Shown here: positions 45,941 to 55,985 of the stretch, one piece after another | Position numbering within the stretch: the stretch's first letter is position 1 | How the letters are laid out: each line of letters opens with the position of its first letter | Source of the DNA: Pseudomaricurvus albidus | GTDB taxonomy: Bacteria > Pseudomonadota > Gammaproteobacteria > Pseudomonadales > Cellvibrionaceae | Assembly: GCF_018863235.1 (NCBI RefSeq) | Contig: NZ_JAHKRS010000008.1 | Coordinates: forward strand, 62,001-126,000 | Reading direction: 5' to 3' | DNA length: 64,000 nt | Notes under the pieces: generated by a model | What the model was told of the DNA's origin: nothing | The model's database searches: none | The model's input: the letters and a program-made list of their open reading frames with translations, nothing else | Program-made: the position numbers and the translations under genes

Positions 45941-47221
45941 ATGTCTGTACTGATCAAAATTGCACGTACTGCAAAAGAACTGGATGATGTTTATAACTTG
46001 AGGTATCGCGTCTACGTTGAGGAGCGAGGAAAGTTTGAAACAGCTTCCAGTTATAATCCAAGAATCGTCGATCACTTCGACACCATTCCGGGTGTCGTTA
46101 ATATCATTGCTTATTCTAATGGTGAGCCCATTGCGTCTATACGGGTAAATGAGGATTCAGATATTGGTCTTCCTGCGGAGCATTACTTTGATTTCGGTGG
46201 TGTCCGTGAGGACTTGGAAAAAAAATATCAGCTTGCACTGGAGCAATGTGTTGGTGATAAATCTGAAGTAAAGCCCCCAAAGTTAGTAAGCGGCAGCATG
46301 CTGGCGGTTCATAAAGACTGGCGCAATCGTCGTAATGTCATATTTTCCCTCTTTAAGAGCGTGGCAGGTATTATGTACAGTCGTAATGCGACTCACATTA
46401 TTGGTTCGATCAGTGAAGAAACCTTGTCTCTTTATGGACGTCTCGGATTTGAAACCGTTGCTGATAGTGAGTGGAAGGAAGAGGTAAACGACTATATGGT
46501 GCCTATGGTGGCGCCTTTTGAGACTGGTTTTGCCTGGACGTTTGGTGAAATCAAAAAGTCTGTCGATCATTTTTGGCTGGACAATTTCTGCGGTCAGTTT
46601 GAACGGGTTTTATTGTCACCGGGTGAGGTGTTGTTTGAGCAAGGGGACGAAGCAACTCATACTTTTGCTATTGACGAGGGGTGGATTGCAATTTCTCGGG
46701 AAGACCCTAATGGTAACGAAATGGTATTAGCCAATCTTTCTCGTGGCGCACTTTTTGGTGAGTTGGCCGTCTTTGATGGAGAGCGACGTTCGGCAAAAGC
46801 ATCAGCATTGGTAAATACAGAGGTAATATCCATTGAACGTTCCGCAATGTTTGAGATGCTGAAAAAAAAGCCAGATCACTTGGCGCAGTTACTAAAGCAC
46901 TTTGCCAAGCGAGTTCGAGATACGGATAACCTTGCAATGGTTCAGGCATTTGCCCCTCAAACCGGACGGGTTGAATTTGCTTTGAATGAATTGTGGAAAT
47001 CTGCGACACCTAGTCGCAAGAATCCTCATCACCGATCCATTAAAGTGGGGCCAAAGCAAATCGCCAGAACCGCACGTGTCAGAGAAGATGAAGTTAGGAA
47101 ATTGCTGGAAATTAAGAAATCTGAAAACATCCTGGATTATGGTGAGGCTGTTATTAAATTCTATGAAGACCCGGTGGATGGAGCCCTTCCCGTGAGAGCT
47201 GCCGGTGAATCTCCTATTTAA
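45941..47221 (+). CDS. PEP-CTERM/exosortase-associated acyltransferase fused to a Crp-like module
   Basis: 426 residues. Residues 1-200 resemble the N-acyl amino acid synthase/autoinducer-synthase fold found in exosortase loci (YNLRYRVYVEERG, VSGSMLAVHKDWRNR). Residues 215-330 form a cyclic-nucleotide-binding domain with phosphate cassette FGELAVFDGERRSA (272-285). Residues 338-400 look like a Crp-type winged helix (KQIARTARVREDEVRKLLE). The fusion suggests cNMP-controlled acyltransferase activity or a bifunctional regulator. It should stand alone, with an AT-rich gap each side. Confidence 0.85.
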   Translation: MSVLIKIARTAKELDDVYNLRYRVYVEERGKFETASSYNPRIVDHFDTIPGVVNIIAYSNGEPIASIRVNEDSDIGLPAEHYFDFGGVREDLEKKYQLALEQCVGDKSEVKPPKLVSGSMLAVHKDWRNRRNVIFSLFKSVAGIMYSRNATHIIGSISEETLSLYGRLGFETVADSEWKEEVNDYMVPMVAPFETGFAWTFGEIKKSVDHFWLDNFCGQFERVLLSPGEVLFEQGDEATHTFAIDEGWIAISREDPNGNEMVLANLSRGALFGELAVFDGERRSAKASALVNTEVISIERSAMFEMLKKKPDHLAQLLKHFAKRVRDTDNLAMVQAFAPQTGRVEFALNELWKSATPSRKNPHHRSIKVGPKQIARTARVREDEVRKLLEIKKSENILDYGEAVIKFYEDPVDGALPVRAAGESPI

Positions 47222-47596
47222 TTAATCTTAAGCTCGAATTTTTTATTTCTTATGATAACGGGTTGATGTCGGGCTCTACAAATCCAGCTCAAAAACTATA
47301 AGGTATAAAAAAATATTGTTTTATGATTTTTTTCGGTGGGTAAGAATTGGGTACTGAATCGTAATAAATTCATGAGGTCCAAGTTTATAAAATATTAATT
47401 TATAAAGGTCATAAAGATATTGTAAACACGCTCGACTTAACTATAGTTAACTGTGTCACAAAAATTGCCAAAGATAACTTTTTAAGTTGAATGTGCTGAA
47501 TGGCGAAAATCATGGAACGTTGATCCCCAACAACAATCTACAGCGGGATGAATGGCTTTCTGAATAAGGGATTATCAAGGTGTGGGGCCTGAGACA
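47222..47596. other. AT-rich gap before the sugar transferase gene
   Basis: 375 bases, AT-rich, no gene. I looked for the 19-bp box and a -24/-12 pair and found neither. It presumably holds the promoter of the sugar transferase gene. Confidence 0.5.
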
Positions 47597-49129
47597 ATGA
47601 CTCAAACGAAGGTGCAACTCAGAAAAAAAATGCCGTATATACGTCACAATGACGGTGTGTTTCCGGCAGATAATTCACATCCTGAAGATCAGCACCTAAC
47701 TTTCAAACCAGCGAGTAACAAGTTTTCTCGTCATCGCTCCCTCAGGGGAAAGGTGCGTATCGCAGGGCATTTTGTTCATGTCGAGTATGTCTGGTTGGCG
47801 GTTGTCGAATGGTTGCTGTCGATTGCTATTTACTCCTCTATGGATTCTTTATTAAATAATGCGCCAGCCGTGTCTTTCTTGTCTGTAAAAGGAGCCGTTT
47901 TTTCAACGATGGTGGTTCTCTCTCTGACGGCTATGGGACTGTATAATGCTCGACAGAGAAATGGCCTGCTGGATGTGTTTATTCATATTCTTATTGCCGT
48001 TGTTTTGTGTGCTGTCACAATGTTGACCTTAAATAAGGTGTTGGCGGAAGCTAGCTGGAGCTACATCAACATAGCAATTGGTGTGTCTGTACTGGCATCT
48101 TCTTTGATGATTGTCAGGACCTTATTTGAGCGTTTTGTAGATGGTCAGGTGCTTAGACGTAATGTTTTAGTGTTGGGTACTGGTAAGCGAGCCAAACGAA
48201 TTGAGCAGTTACGGAGAAAAGCCGATCGTAGAGGTTTCAAGCTGATGGGGTTTCTTCCTACTAAAAGTTGCCAGCACTGTTATGTTAATCCCGATAAGTT
48301 GCTGAAATTAAACAGTATCTGTGAGTACGCATTGGATCATCAGGTCGATGAGGTTGTGATTGCTCTGGATGATCGCCGCCAGGGATTACCGGTGAATGAT
48401 TTGCTGGATTGTAGGATGTCTGGAATAGATGTGACTGATGATCTCGATTTCTTTGAGCGTGAAGCTTCGGTTATTCAGTTGGATTTGATTCAAAGCGGTT
48501 GGCTGATTCGTTCAGGTGGTTTTACCAATAATTTCCTCTCGTATTTCCTGAAACGTATGGTAGATATTGTTGTTGCCGTCGTCTTGGGGATTCTGTTTTT
48601 GCCTGTGATGGTGCTTACTGCCTTGGCGATTATGATTGAGTGTGGCCGTAAAGCACCTGTCTTCTACACACAAGTACGCGTGGGGCGGGGTGGTTCTGAA
48701 TTTACAATCTATAAATTCAGGAGCATGTGTCAGGATGCTGAAGCAGATGGTGTCGCTAAATGGGCTCTGAACGGTGACCAAAGAATTACTCGTGTAGGTA
48801 GATTCATCAGAAAATACCGCATTGATGAAATTCCACAGATATGGAATGTACTGGCCGGAGACATGAGTTTGGTGGGACCTCGTCCAGAGCGGAAAGAATT
48901 TGTCAGCTCATTGTGTCAACTCAATGAGTTCTATGCGGATCGCCATCGGATGGCTCCAGGATTAACCGGTTGGGCGCAGTTGTGTTATCCCTATGGAGCT
49001 TCGGAAAAAGACGCGATTGAAAAGTTGAAGTACGATTTGTACTACATCAAAAATCACGGGATTCTTTTGGATCTCTACATCTTAATTCAAACCGTAGAGA
49101 TTGTTCTGTTCAAGAAAGGCTCTCGTTAA
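47597..49129 (+). CDS. XrtA/PEP-CTERM system undecaprenyl-phosphate sugar transferase (EpsB family)
   Basis: 510 residues from the ATG at 47597; a GTG five codons earlier is possible. Four membrane segments in residues ~55-180, then a nucleotide-binding-like middle region (VLVLGTGKRAKRIEQL), a fifth membrane segment and the C-terminal bacterial sugar transferase domain: VFYTQVRVGRGGSEFTIYKFRSM (in part), DEIPQIWNVLAGDMSLVGPRPE. This is the priming enzyme that loads the first sugar-phosphate on undecaprenyl phosphate for exopolysaccharide. The YPYGAS motif is typical of the exosortase-linked group. Confidence 0.93.
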   Translation: MTQTKVQLRKKMPYIRHNDGVFPADNSHPEDQHLTFKPASNKFSRHRSLRGKVRIAGHFVHVEYVWLAVVEWLLSIAIYSSMDSLLNNAPAVSFLSVKGAVFSTMVVLSLTAMGLYNARQRNGLLDVFIHILIAVVLCAVTMLTLNKVLAEASWSYINIAIGVSVLASSLMIVRTLFERFVDGQVLRRNVLVLGTGKRAKRIEQLRRKADRRGFKLMGFLPTKSCQHCYVNPDKLLKLNSICEYALDHQVDEVVIALDDRRQGLPVNDLLDCRMSGIDVTDDLDFFEREASVIQLDLIQSGWLIRSGGFTNNFLSYFLKRMVDIVVAVVLGILFLPVMVLTALAIMIECGRKAPVFYTQVRVGRGGSEFTIYKFRSMCQDAEADGVAKWALNGDQRITRVGRFIRKYRIDEIPQIWNVLAGDMSLVGPRPERKEFVSSLCQLNEFYADRHRMAPGLTGWAQLCYPYGASEKDAIEKLKYDLYYIKNHGILLDLYILIQTVEIVLFKKGSR

Positions 49130-49225
49130 AACGTATCGTCATGCGATACATCTTGGAGCCTTCAATATCATTTAAATGATTGAGATGTTCTTCAGGGGGT
49201 TCCCCTGATTCAGTCCAGAAGATCA

Positions 49226-50581
49226 TTATGCTTTAAGGTTATACTTTTCCAGCATGTTGTAGAGAGTGGGGCGGGTTACTCCAAGGCTTTTGGCTGTTTC
49301 AGAAATGTTGTCGTTAGAGTGGTTGAGGGCTCTTAAAATAGCATTCCGCTCGGCTTCTTCTCGAATTTGCTTAAGGTTCAAGGGTGTTTTTTCGGCCGGA
49401 TCAAATTCAATTTCAAGATCTTCAGCAGTGATGTGATTGTTATCGGCCATAATAACAGCCCGCTTGATACGGCTTTCCAGCTCTCTGACATTGCCTGGCC
49501 AGGAGTATCCCTCAATAGCTTGTATAGCATCATCAGAGAAACGTCTTAGATTCTTGCCATGCTCGCTGCTAAAACGATTTAAAAATGTTCTGGCCAGTAG
49601 TAGGGCATCACCTTCGCGATCTTTTAGTTTTGGGATGTTGACGGTAATCTCACTGATTCGATAAAACAAGTCTTCCCGAAAACGACCGTCCTGTATGTGA
49701 GTGGATAGATCCTGGTGCGTCGCGCAGATAATACGGACATCTACGGGAATTTCCTTTCTTCCGCCAACTCGCTCAATAACTCGCTCCTGCAGAAATCGCA
49801 ACAGTTTGGATTGAAGCTCCAGAGGTAAGTCACCAATCTCATCCAGAAACAAGGTGCCACCGTTAGCGTATTCGATTTTACCGGGTGTCTGCTTGGCGGC
49901 ACCGGTGAATGCTCCTTTTTCATAACCGAACAGCTCACTTTCCAGGAGATTTTCCGGAATGGCAGCGCAATTGATAGCAACCAGCTTTTGTTTTTTGCGG
50001 GAGCTCAGGTTGTGAAGCGCTCTGGCAAAAACCTCTTTACCGGTGCCACTGGCTCCCAGAAGCAGCGTGGTGATGTCACTGGGGGCGACTTTCTCAATGG
50101 TACGGCAGACTTTGAGTATCTGTGGACTTGAGCCAATAATGCCTTCCAGTGGGCTTTCTTTTTGTAAGGTGTGCAATCGCTGGTTTTCTTGTTCCAGTTC
50201 GTAAACGCTGTAGGCACGATTGACCATCAATGTGAGGATTTCGGCATCGACGGGCTTTTGATAGAAATCGTAAGCTCCCAGACCAATGGCCTTTACCGCA
50301 TGGTCGCGGTCGTGATCCCCTGTGACAACGATGATTCTGGTTGTGGGTGAAAGAGCTTGAATTTCTCGCAGCGTGTTCATGCCTTCAGTCACTCCGCCGG
50401 GATCCGGAGGCAGGCCAAGATCCAGTAAGACTACACCTGGTGGTTGGCGCCTTACCATGGCAATGGCTTCTTCACGATTGCTGCTGATGGCGACATTGAA
50501 GTCGTCGAAACACCAGCGCAGTTGGCTCTGGAGTCCGGGATCATCTTCGACCACCAGCAGGTGTCGTTCAGTGTCGTTCAC
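49226..50581 (-). CDS. prsR: PEP-CTERM-box response regulator PrsR (sigma-54 dependent)
   Basis: 451 residues. Receiver domain (about 8-120) with the phospho-acceptor Asp in VVLLDLGLPP; AAA+ domain with GASGTGKEVFA Walker A and GAFTGA sigma-54 contact motif; C-terminal Fis-type helix-turn-helix (ISETAKSLGVTRPTLYNMLE). It overlaps the kinase gene by four bases. It is the natural candidate for the three box/sigma-54 promoters in this window. Confidence 0.96.
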   Translation of the reverse strand: MNDTERHLLVVEDDPGLQSQLRWCFDDFNVAISSNREEAIAMVRRQPPGVVLLDLGLPPDPGGVTEGMNTLREIQALSPTTRIIVVTGDHDRDHAVKAIGLGAYDFYQKPVDAEILTLMVNRAYSVYELEQENQRLHTLQKESPLEGIIGSSPQILKVCRTIEKVAPSDITTLLLGASGTGKEVFARALHNLSSRKKQKLVAINCAAIPENLLESELFGYEKGAFTGAAKQTPGKIEYANGGTLFLDEIGDLPLELQSKLLRFLQERVIERVGGRKEIPVDVRIICATHQDLSTHIQDGRFREDLFYRISEITVNIPKLKDREGDALLLARTFLNRFSSEHGKNLRRFSDDAIQAIEGYSWPGNVRELESRIKRAVIMADNNHITAEDLEIEFDPAEKTPLNLKQIREEAERNAILRALNHSNDNISETAKSLGVTRPTLYNMLEKYNLKA

Positions 50582-52845
50582 AAACTGCTCCTTTGAGTTG
50601 TCAATCCTTGTTCGATGCTTTCATTTGACGCGTTTTTCTCGCACGTGTCGGCGTTGCCTGGCGGGTTGTGCTGTTGTGATATTAGCGCATTTCCTGCCTC
50701 TTCTGTATCCAATGCTGATTTCTGATCTGCAGCAGAGTAAGAGGGAGAAGGACTGGGCAAGGTGATTTTAAATTGACTGCCAATACCTACTTCACTGTAA
50801 GCTCGGATATCCCCGCCAATTGAAAGTATATACTGTCGGCTTTCATAAGCGCCAATGCCCATCCCCATTAGGCCTTTGGTTGAATCAAAAGGCTTGAACA
50901 AGCGTTCTCTGATAAAGTCCGCGTCCATTCCATGGCCACTGTCCGAGACGGTAATCACAGTCGCTTGATTGGATTGGACGCATTCCACAGTAATTTCGCC
51001 GTTGTCGGGGGTGGCCTCCTGGGCATTTTGGATTAGATGCCCAAGAACATTCTTGAGCTGTTCTCTGTCAGCGAGCACTGTTGCGGGAGTTGATGGTGAT
51101 ACCAATTGAGGAATGGGGTTGCGGATAGCGTGTTCATTGATGACCTCTTCCAGCAGGGACTGCAAAGCAATTAGGCGGTTTGATTCACTGCGTTCCCCCC
51201 GTTTCATTTGACCCAAGAGCCGTTTCATTCGATCGACTGAGTTGGCAATCGTACTGAGAACATCATCCACAAATTCGGGTTTATGACGGTGTTTTTCGGC
51301 ATTGGAAACGATCAGAGATTGCTGGGCAAGGATATTTTTCAGGTCGTGCATGACATAAGTAGAAAGGCGGTTGTATGCCTCAAATTGTCGTGCTTCTATA
51401 AGTGCCATTTCTGACCGGTATTGTGCCAGATGAATGGCTGCCTGTTGCCCTGCCATTTTTAGAAGGTCACGGTCTTCCCAGTTTACAGATGTGCTGATGT
51501 CAGATTTTTTCAAAAGCACAAATCCCAAAATCTGATTTTGCAATATAAGGGGAACAATCAACCAGACTTTTGGAATGGCGATAAGCCACTCGGGAATAAC
51601 CAGGCCTTCATAGCGTTGCGGATCCTGAAGATATTCATCGAAATCAATGACCCAGAGGGTTTTCTCCAAGAACTGATTGACCGAGGACACGTCTGTTTGC
51701 AGCTGATCGCTTCCTATATCAGGCGGTGGCATATTCCAGTGGCTTAACAGTTCGTACTTTTGGTTTAGATTTTTACTCCATAGCAGAGCGCCTGCACAAT
51801 TGAGGAGGCCTGCTATCGCCTGACAGCTTCGATCCGGCACTTCGCCGGATGTGTTTGCAAGATGATGAGTGAATTCCAGCCATTGTTGACGGTAATCATA
51901 TTTATAGCTGTAGAAGTGTTTGTTGAGCAACACTTTCAGGTTCATGCGCAGTTTGTTGGAAAACAGCATGGCGACCAGAAGTAGCCCAGATCCAAACAAA
52001 AACAGGATTTGCAATAAGTTGCCCCATGTGCCACCAATATAGCGAACGTAATAGCCCATGGCGGCCATTGCCAGAAGGTATATACCCGCCGCCATCACCG
52101 TTGCGGATTGAAAAACCACATGACGGGAAACATGGATTCCTAGGTTCAGGTTGGTGTGGCGTGCTGCAGATACAGCGATGAGAGGTACTGTCAGGGCGTT
52201 AATGATGCCTCGGGCTATCCAGAGCTGTGGGTTTACCTCTTTAAACAGCAGTGCCTCGCTGTACATATAAAAGTCATAGACAAACATCGCTCCGATGCCG
52301 AGGCATAGGAATTTGATTACCCAGCGTTGTTCCGGAGAACTGCTGCGTATGATTTGTTCGATAACACCGAGCCCCAGAATAGTCAGAAGAATCAGGATGG
52401 AAATTTGAAGTGTTCTGCTTTCTCCCTCTTGAGAAAAGCCAGAGTTGACCGATTGTGGCAGCCATTGCAGGACATAGGGTGAGATGACCGCTACATAGGT
52501 GACGAAGCCGATGAGTAACACGGTATGGGGTTTGATGATGGGAGTCGACTTTTCTAAATTAACCGAAGTATCACTTGAGTCTGTATCACCTGAAATAAGC
52601 CCGGACAGAAAGTAGGCCCAGGCAGCATAGCGAAACCATTCAAATGAATCAGATAGCGGGTCCGGGATGTGTAAGGAAGTTTCTTTCAGAGCGGCCAGCA
52701 GTGCCCAGACAGAGGTGGCTGCACAGGCAATAATCAGACGTTTACCATGATGCTTCTTTCTTGATGAGGCTATCAGCAGGAGTGATAGAAAGGTAAACGC
52801 TAAAAAAGTCAGTAGATAACTGTAAAATCCGGGAGAGCTAATCAT
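50578..52845 (-). CDS. prsK: XrtA/PEP-CTERM system histidine kinase PrsK
   Basis: 755 residues. About eight or more membrane segments in the first ~290 residues, then a GAF-like domain (~330-480), a histidine in YVMHDLKNILAQQ as phospho-acceptor, and an ATPase domain with HLIQNAQEATP (N box) and DSGHGMD (G1 box). It ends with a ~60-residue unstructured tail. With PrsR it forms the exosortase-linked two-component pair; the input signal is not known. Confidence 0.95.
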   Translation of the reverse strand: MISSPGFYSYLLTFLAFTFLSLLLIASSRKKHHGKRLIIACAATSVWALLAALKETSLHIPDPLSDSFEWFRYAAWAYFLSGLISGDTDSSDTSVNLEKSTPIIKPHTVLLIGFVTYVAVISPYVLQWLPQSVNSGFSQEGESRTLQISILILLTILGLGVIEQIIRSSSPEQRWVIKFLCLGIGAMFVYDFYMYSEALLFKEVNPQLWIARGIINALTVPLIAVSAARHTNLNLGIHVSRHVVFQSATVMAAGIYLLAMAAMGYYVRYIGGTWGNLLQILFLFGSGLLLVAMLFSNKLRMNLKVLLNKHFYSYKYDYRQQWLEFTHHLANTSGEVPDRSCQAIAGLLNCAGALLWSKNLNQKYELLSHWNMPPPDIGSDQLQTDVSSVNQFLEKTLWVIDFDEYLQDPQRYEGLVIPEWLIAIPKVWLIVPLILQNQILGFVLLKKSDISTSVNWEDRDLLKMAGQQAAIHLAQYRSEMALIEARQFEAYNRLSTYVMHDLKNILAQQSLIVSNAEKHRHKPEFVDDVLSTIANSVDRMKRLLGQMKRGERSESNRLIALQSLLEEVINEHAIRNPIPQLVSPSTPATVLADREQLKNVLGHLIQNAQEATPDNGEITVECVQSNQATVITVSDSGHGMDADFIRERLFKPFDSTKGLMGMGIGAYESRQYILSIGGDIRAYSEVGIGSQFKITLPSPSPSYSAADQKSALDTEEAGNALISQQHNPPGNADTCEKNASNESIEQGLTTQRSSL

Positions 52846-53358
52846 CAGCTTACCGTGTTATCCATTCGGTTATATGTTTGTGCATTGTTTCATCCGTGTC
52901 TGCGATGTTGGAGTCAATTTCAATCCGTGATTGTATTAACCATTACTGACTGATCGCAGGAGGATTTCCCGCTTTCTTGTCTTGGTTATATGTCTGTTTG
53001 TCTTTTGAACGATAAGTACGCTTTGGTTCTAATGAATTTGAATTTTAATTTCTTCGGGTTATCTCAATCCAACAGGATTTAACAACACTTGCCCACTCGT
53101 ATGAACAGTATATTATACTCTGACACTTTGTCGCATAAGTCTTCGCTTTTATGTCAGCATGATATGGATTTCGCTTTTGAATCGACTTTAATTTATATAC
53201 CATTTTCATCTATTAGAAAGTATTGTTAGTGACTCTCAACTATTCTATAGGGAGGTTCTGTCCAGCTGAATGTTACTGTGGCAGATGTTGCTATCATAGA
53301 CGGATGAAATGTATGTCAGAAATCGATTCCGCTAAAGACCACAAATGGAACGTGTGTA
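52846..53358. other. Divergent AT-rich gap between prsK and the epimerase gene
   Basis: 513 bases without a gene. A TGTCAG occurs at 53152 but lacks the T-rich/ACA part and has no properly spaced -24/-12. A TGGCA...TTGC at 53279-53292 has the wrong spacing (8 instead of 10 bases). Long AT-rich stretches could bind IHF or H-NS-like proteins. Confidence 0.5.
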
Positions 53359-54423
53359 ATGTTGTTTTCACAAATTAGCCAGTCTTTACGTTCAGAGCCA
53401 GGGAAGTGGTTGATAACAGGCGTTGCTGGGTTCATCGGCTCCAATCTGCTCGAAGCCTTATTAAGGTTGGATCAAACTGTCATTGGTTTGGATAACTTCG
53501 CCACTGGGCATCGAGAGAATCTGGATGATGTTCGTGGTTGTGTTTCTGAAGAGCAGTGGAATAATTTTCATTTTCTGGAAGCAGATATTCTTGACTCTGA
53601 TGCATGCATTCAGGCTGTTGAAGGCGTGGACTATGTGTTGCATCAGGCGGCGCTGGGCAGTGTCCCCCGTTCTATTGATAATCCACGGGCTACCAATGCT
53701 GCTAATATCGATGGTTTTCTGAATGTGCTGACCGCCGCCAAGGATGCCGGGGTCAAGCGTTTTGTCTACGCGGCGTCATCTTCGACTTATGGGGATCATC
53801 CGGCCTTGCCCAAAGTGGAAGAAACCATAGGAAATCCGCTCTCGCCTTATGCCGTGACAAAGTATGTTAATGAGTTGTACGCCGATGTTTTCGCAAAAGT
53901 CTATGGTCTGCAGTCCATTGGGTTGCGCTACTTTAATGTCTTCGGTCCACGACAGGATCCGAAAGGGGCCTATGCCGCGGTAATTCCTCTTTGGATAGGA
54001 CGGTTGTTGGAGTCAAAATCGTGCTATATCAATGGCACCGGTGAGACATCAAGGGATTTTTGTTTTATTCAGAATACCGTGCAGGCCAATATTCTTGCCG
54101 CAACTACCTGTAACCCGGACGCCATTAATCAGGTTTATAATATTGCTTTTGGTGGACGGACTTCGCTGAATGAGCTCTACAGTCATATCAAAGAGCTGCT
54201 TGGTAAAGCGTGCCCTGAGATCCTCCTGCAAGATGTGAATTACCGTGAATTCAGGCAGGGTGACGTGATGCATTCTCAGGCCGACATTTCAAAAGCAAAG
54301 AATCTGCTGGGTTATGAGCCGACACATGGCCCTCTCGAGGGCTTAAAAGAGACCTGCGACTGGTTTATTCTTCATAAGCGTGACACGTTCAATGTGTCTA
54401 GGGTGCCAACACCTCAGGATTAG
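53359..54423 (+). CDS. tviC: UDP-N-acetylglucosamine(uronate) 4-epimerase (TviC/WbpP type)
   Basis: 354 residues. SDR-type sugar epimerase: [15 protein letters not shown] binding loop, SSSTYG, and catalytic [17 protein letters not shown] and the [14 protein letters not shown] block are characteristic of TviC/WbpP. It would interconvert UDP-GlcNAc(A) and UDP-GalNAc(A). It precedes tviB by 81 bases, so the two probably form an operon that supplies HexNAc uronic acid to the exopolysaccharide. Confidence 0.92.
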   Translation: MLFSQISQSLRSEPGKWLITGVAGFIGSNLLEALLRLDQTVIGLDNFATGHRENLDDVRGCVSEEQWNNFHFLEADILDSDACIQAVEGVDYVLHQAALGSVPRSIDNPRATNAANIDGFLNVLTAAKDAGVKRFVYAASSSTYGDHPALPKVEETIGNPLSPYAVTKYVNELYADVFAKVYGLQSIGLRYFNVFGPRQDPKGAYAAVIPLWIGRLLESKSCYINGTGETSRDFCFIQNTVQANILAATTCNPDAINQVYNIAFGGRTSLNELYSHIKELLGKACPEILLQDVNYREFRQGDVMHSQADISKAKNLLGYEPTHGPLEGLKETCDWFILHKRDTFNVSRVPTPQD

Positions 54424-54504
54424 TGTTTTCTTATAGGTAGAATGCACTATAAAAACAAACAATACTGCAATGGTGTGGTTGTATTTATTTAGGATTGGGA
54501 AAAT

Positions 54505-55818
54505 ATGGAAACTGTAGCAATTGTGGGGTTGGGCTACGTGGGATTGCCACTCGCCGTCGCGTTTGGCCATGTAGTCAGGACCATTGGTTTTGACCTGAAC
54601 CAGGCAAAGCTGGATCAATATCGAGCAGGTAATGACCCCAGTGGTGAAGTTGAGTCCGAGCGCCTTGCCCAAGCGACCAAATTAATTTACACCAACGATC
54701 CTGTGATGTTGTCTGAGGCGGACGTCATCATCGTCGTTGTTCCCACACCTATTGATGATGCCCGAAAGCCGGATTTAAGCCCGCTCGGTGGAGCGTGCAG
54801 TACGGTGGGCCAATATTTGCGTCCAGGAACCACGGTGGTATTTGAATCTACGGTCTATCCAGGATGTACGGAAGAGTTCTGCGTGCCGATTCTTGAACAA
54901 CAATCCGGTTTGAAGTGGCTGGGCCATCCCGATACGGCCGGTCAGTCAGAAGTGGATGGGTTTTATGTGGGCTACTCTCCGGAGCGGATTAATCCTGGCG
55001 ACAAAGAACACCGTTTGGAAACCATTACTAAAGTCGTTTCCGGTGATACACCTGAAACGCTGGAGCGGGTGGCAGCTCTCTACGAGAAAGTGGTTCATGC
55101 TGGTACTTATCGTGCGAGCAGTGTCAAAGTCGCCGAAGCAGCCAAAGTCATTGAAAACACTCAGCGGGACTTGAATATTGCTTTAATGAATGAGTTGTCG
55201 TTGATATTTCATCGTTTGGATATCGATACGATGGATGTACTTGAGGCAGCAGGTACCAAATGGAACTTCTTGCCGTTCCGTCCTGGCCTGGTCGGCGGAC
55301 ACTGTATTGGGGTTGATCCGTATTATCTGACCTACAAGGCTGAAGCTGCCGGGCATCACCCACAAGTCATTTTGGCAGGGCGGCAGATAAACGACAGCAT
55401 GGGAAAATTCATTGCTGAGCAAACCGTGAAGTGTCTTGTGCGTAACAGTAAGCCGGTCAATGGTGCCAATATCATTGTACTGGGGCTGACTTTTAAAGAA
55501 GACTGTCCGGATCTGAGAAACTCCCATGTGATCGACATTATTCGTGAGTTACAGGAATATCGCTGCAATGTTCATGTACACGACGCCCTGGCGTGTCCTG
55601 ATGAAGCCATGCATGAATATGGTGTAGGTTTGTTGTCTTGGGAGGCTTTGCCCAAAGCAGATGCTGTGATTCTGGCTGTGCCTCACAGAAAATACAAAAC
55701 CCTCAGGGCGACTGATTTTCAGGCATTTATGACGCCAGACGCTATACTTGTTGATGTTAAATCCTGTGTTGATCGTGAGGAGTTATCCACGGCAGGTATT
55801 GATGTTTGGCGCTTGTAG
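54505..55818 (+). CDS. tviB: UDP-N-acetyl-D-hexosamine 6-dehydrogenase (TviB type)
   Basis: 437 residues. NAD-binding GLGYVGLPLAVAF at the N-terminus, then EAAGTKWNFLPFRPGLVGGHCIGVDPYYLTYKA (in part) with the catalytic cysteine in GHCIGVDPYYL, and a C-terminal UDP-binding domain (GLTFKEDCPDLRNSHV). It oxidises C6 of UDP-GlcNAc to the uronic acid. AGGATTGGGAAA precedes the ATG. Confidence 0.95.
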   Translation: METVAIVGLGYVGLPLAVAFGHVVRTIGFDLNQAKLDQYRAGNDPSGEVESERLAQATKLIYTNDPVMLSEADVIIVVVPTPIDDARKPDLSPLGGACSTVGQYLRPGTTVVFESTVYPGCTEEFCVPILEQQSGLKWLGHPDTAGQSEVDGFYVGYSPERINPGDKEHRLETITKVVSGDTPETLERVAALYEKVVHAGTYRASSVKVAEAAKVIENTQRDLNIALMNELSLIFHRLDIDTMDVLEAAGTKWNFLPFRPGLVGGHCIGVDPYYLTYKAEAAGHHPQVILAGRQINDSMGKFIAEQTVKCLVRNSKPVNGANIIVLGLTFKEDCPDLRNSHVIDIIRELQEYRCNVHVHDALACPDEAMHEYGVGLLSWEALPKADAVILAVPHRKYKTLRATDFQAFMTPDAILVDVKSCVDREELSTAGIDVWRL

Positions 55819-55880
55819 GTTTTTTATTTGAATTCGAAATAGTCTGAGCTGATTTTGTAAGCTTTGCCTGCTGGTTCCAG

Positions 55881-55899
55881 TGTCAGTTTGTTTTACACT
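55881..55899 (+). promoter_or_regulatory. Putative PrsR-binding box upstream of the Tat-signal gene
   Basis: TGTCAGTTTGTTTTACACT. It shares TGTCAG, then TTTTACA in the same register, with the boxes at 44730 and 60618. Its first base is 90 bp from the first G of the -24 element (91 at the other two). Confidence 0.65.
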
Positions 55900-55968
55900 T
55901 TGCCCGGTGGCTTAAAAGGTGTTCGCTACCGACGGGAAAAAGACTATGTAAATCAACAGGATAAATTA

Positions 55969-55985
55969 AAGGAATAAAACTTGCT
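55969..55985 (+). promoter_or_regulatory. Sigma-54 -24/-12 promoter upstream of the Tat-signal gene and HPr-rel-A cassette
   Basis: AAGGAATAAAACTTGCT: GG (55971-55972) and GC (55983-55984) separated by 10 bases, with a perfect TTGCT -12 part. The -24 part is weaker (AGGAAT against TGGCAC). The exact spacing from the upstream box raises confidence. Start expected near 55996. Confidence 0.6.

Noticed and set aside
53152-53157. TGTCAG as a fourth PrsR box
   Set aside because: The T-rich and ACA parts are missing and no -24/-12 is found at the expected distance.
53279-53292. TGGCAGATGTTGCT resembling a sigma-54 promoter upstream of tviC
   Set aside because: GG and GC are 8 bases apart instead of 10, and no box lies about 91 bp upstream.
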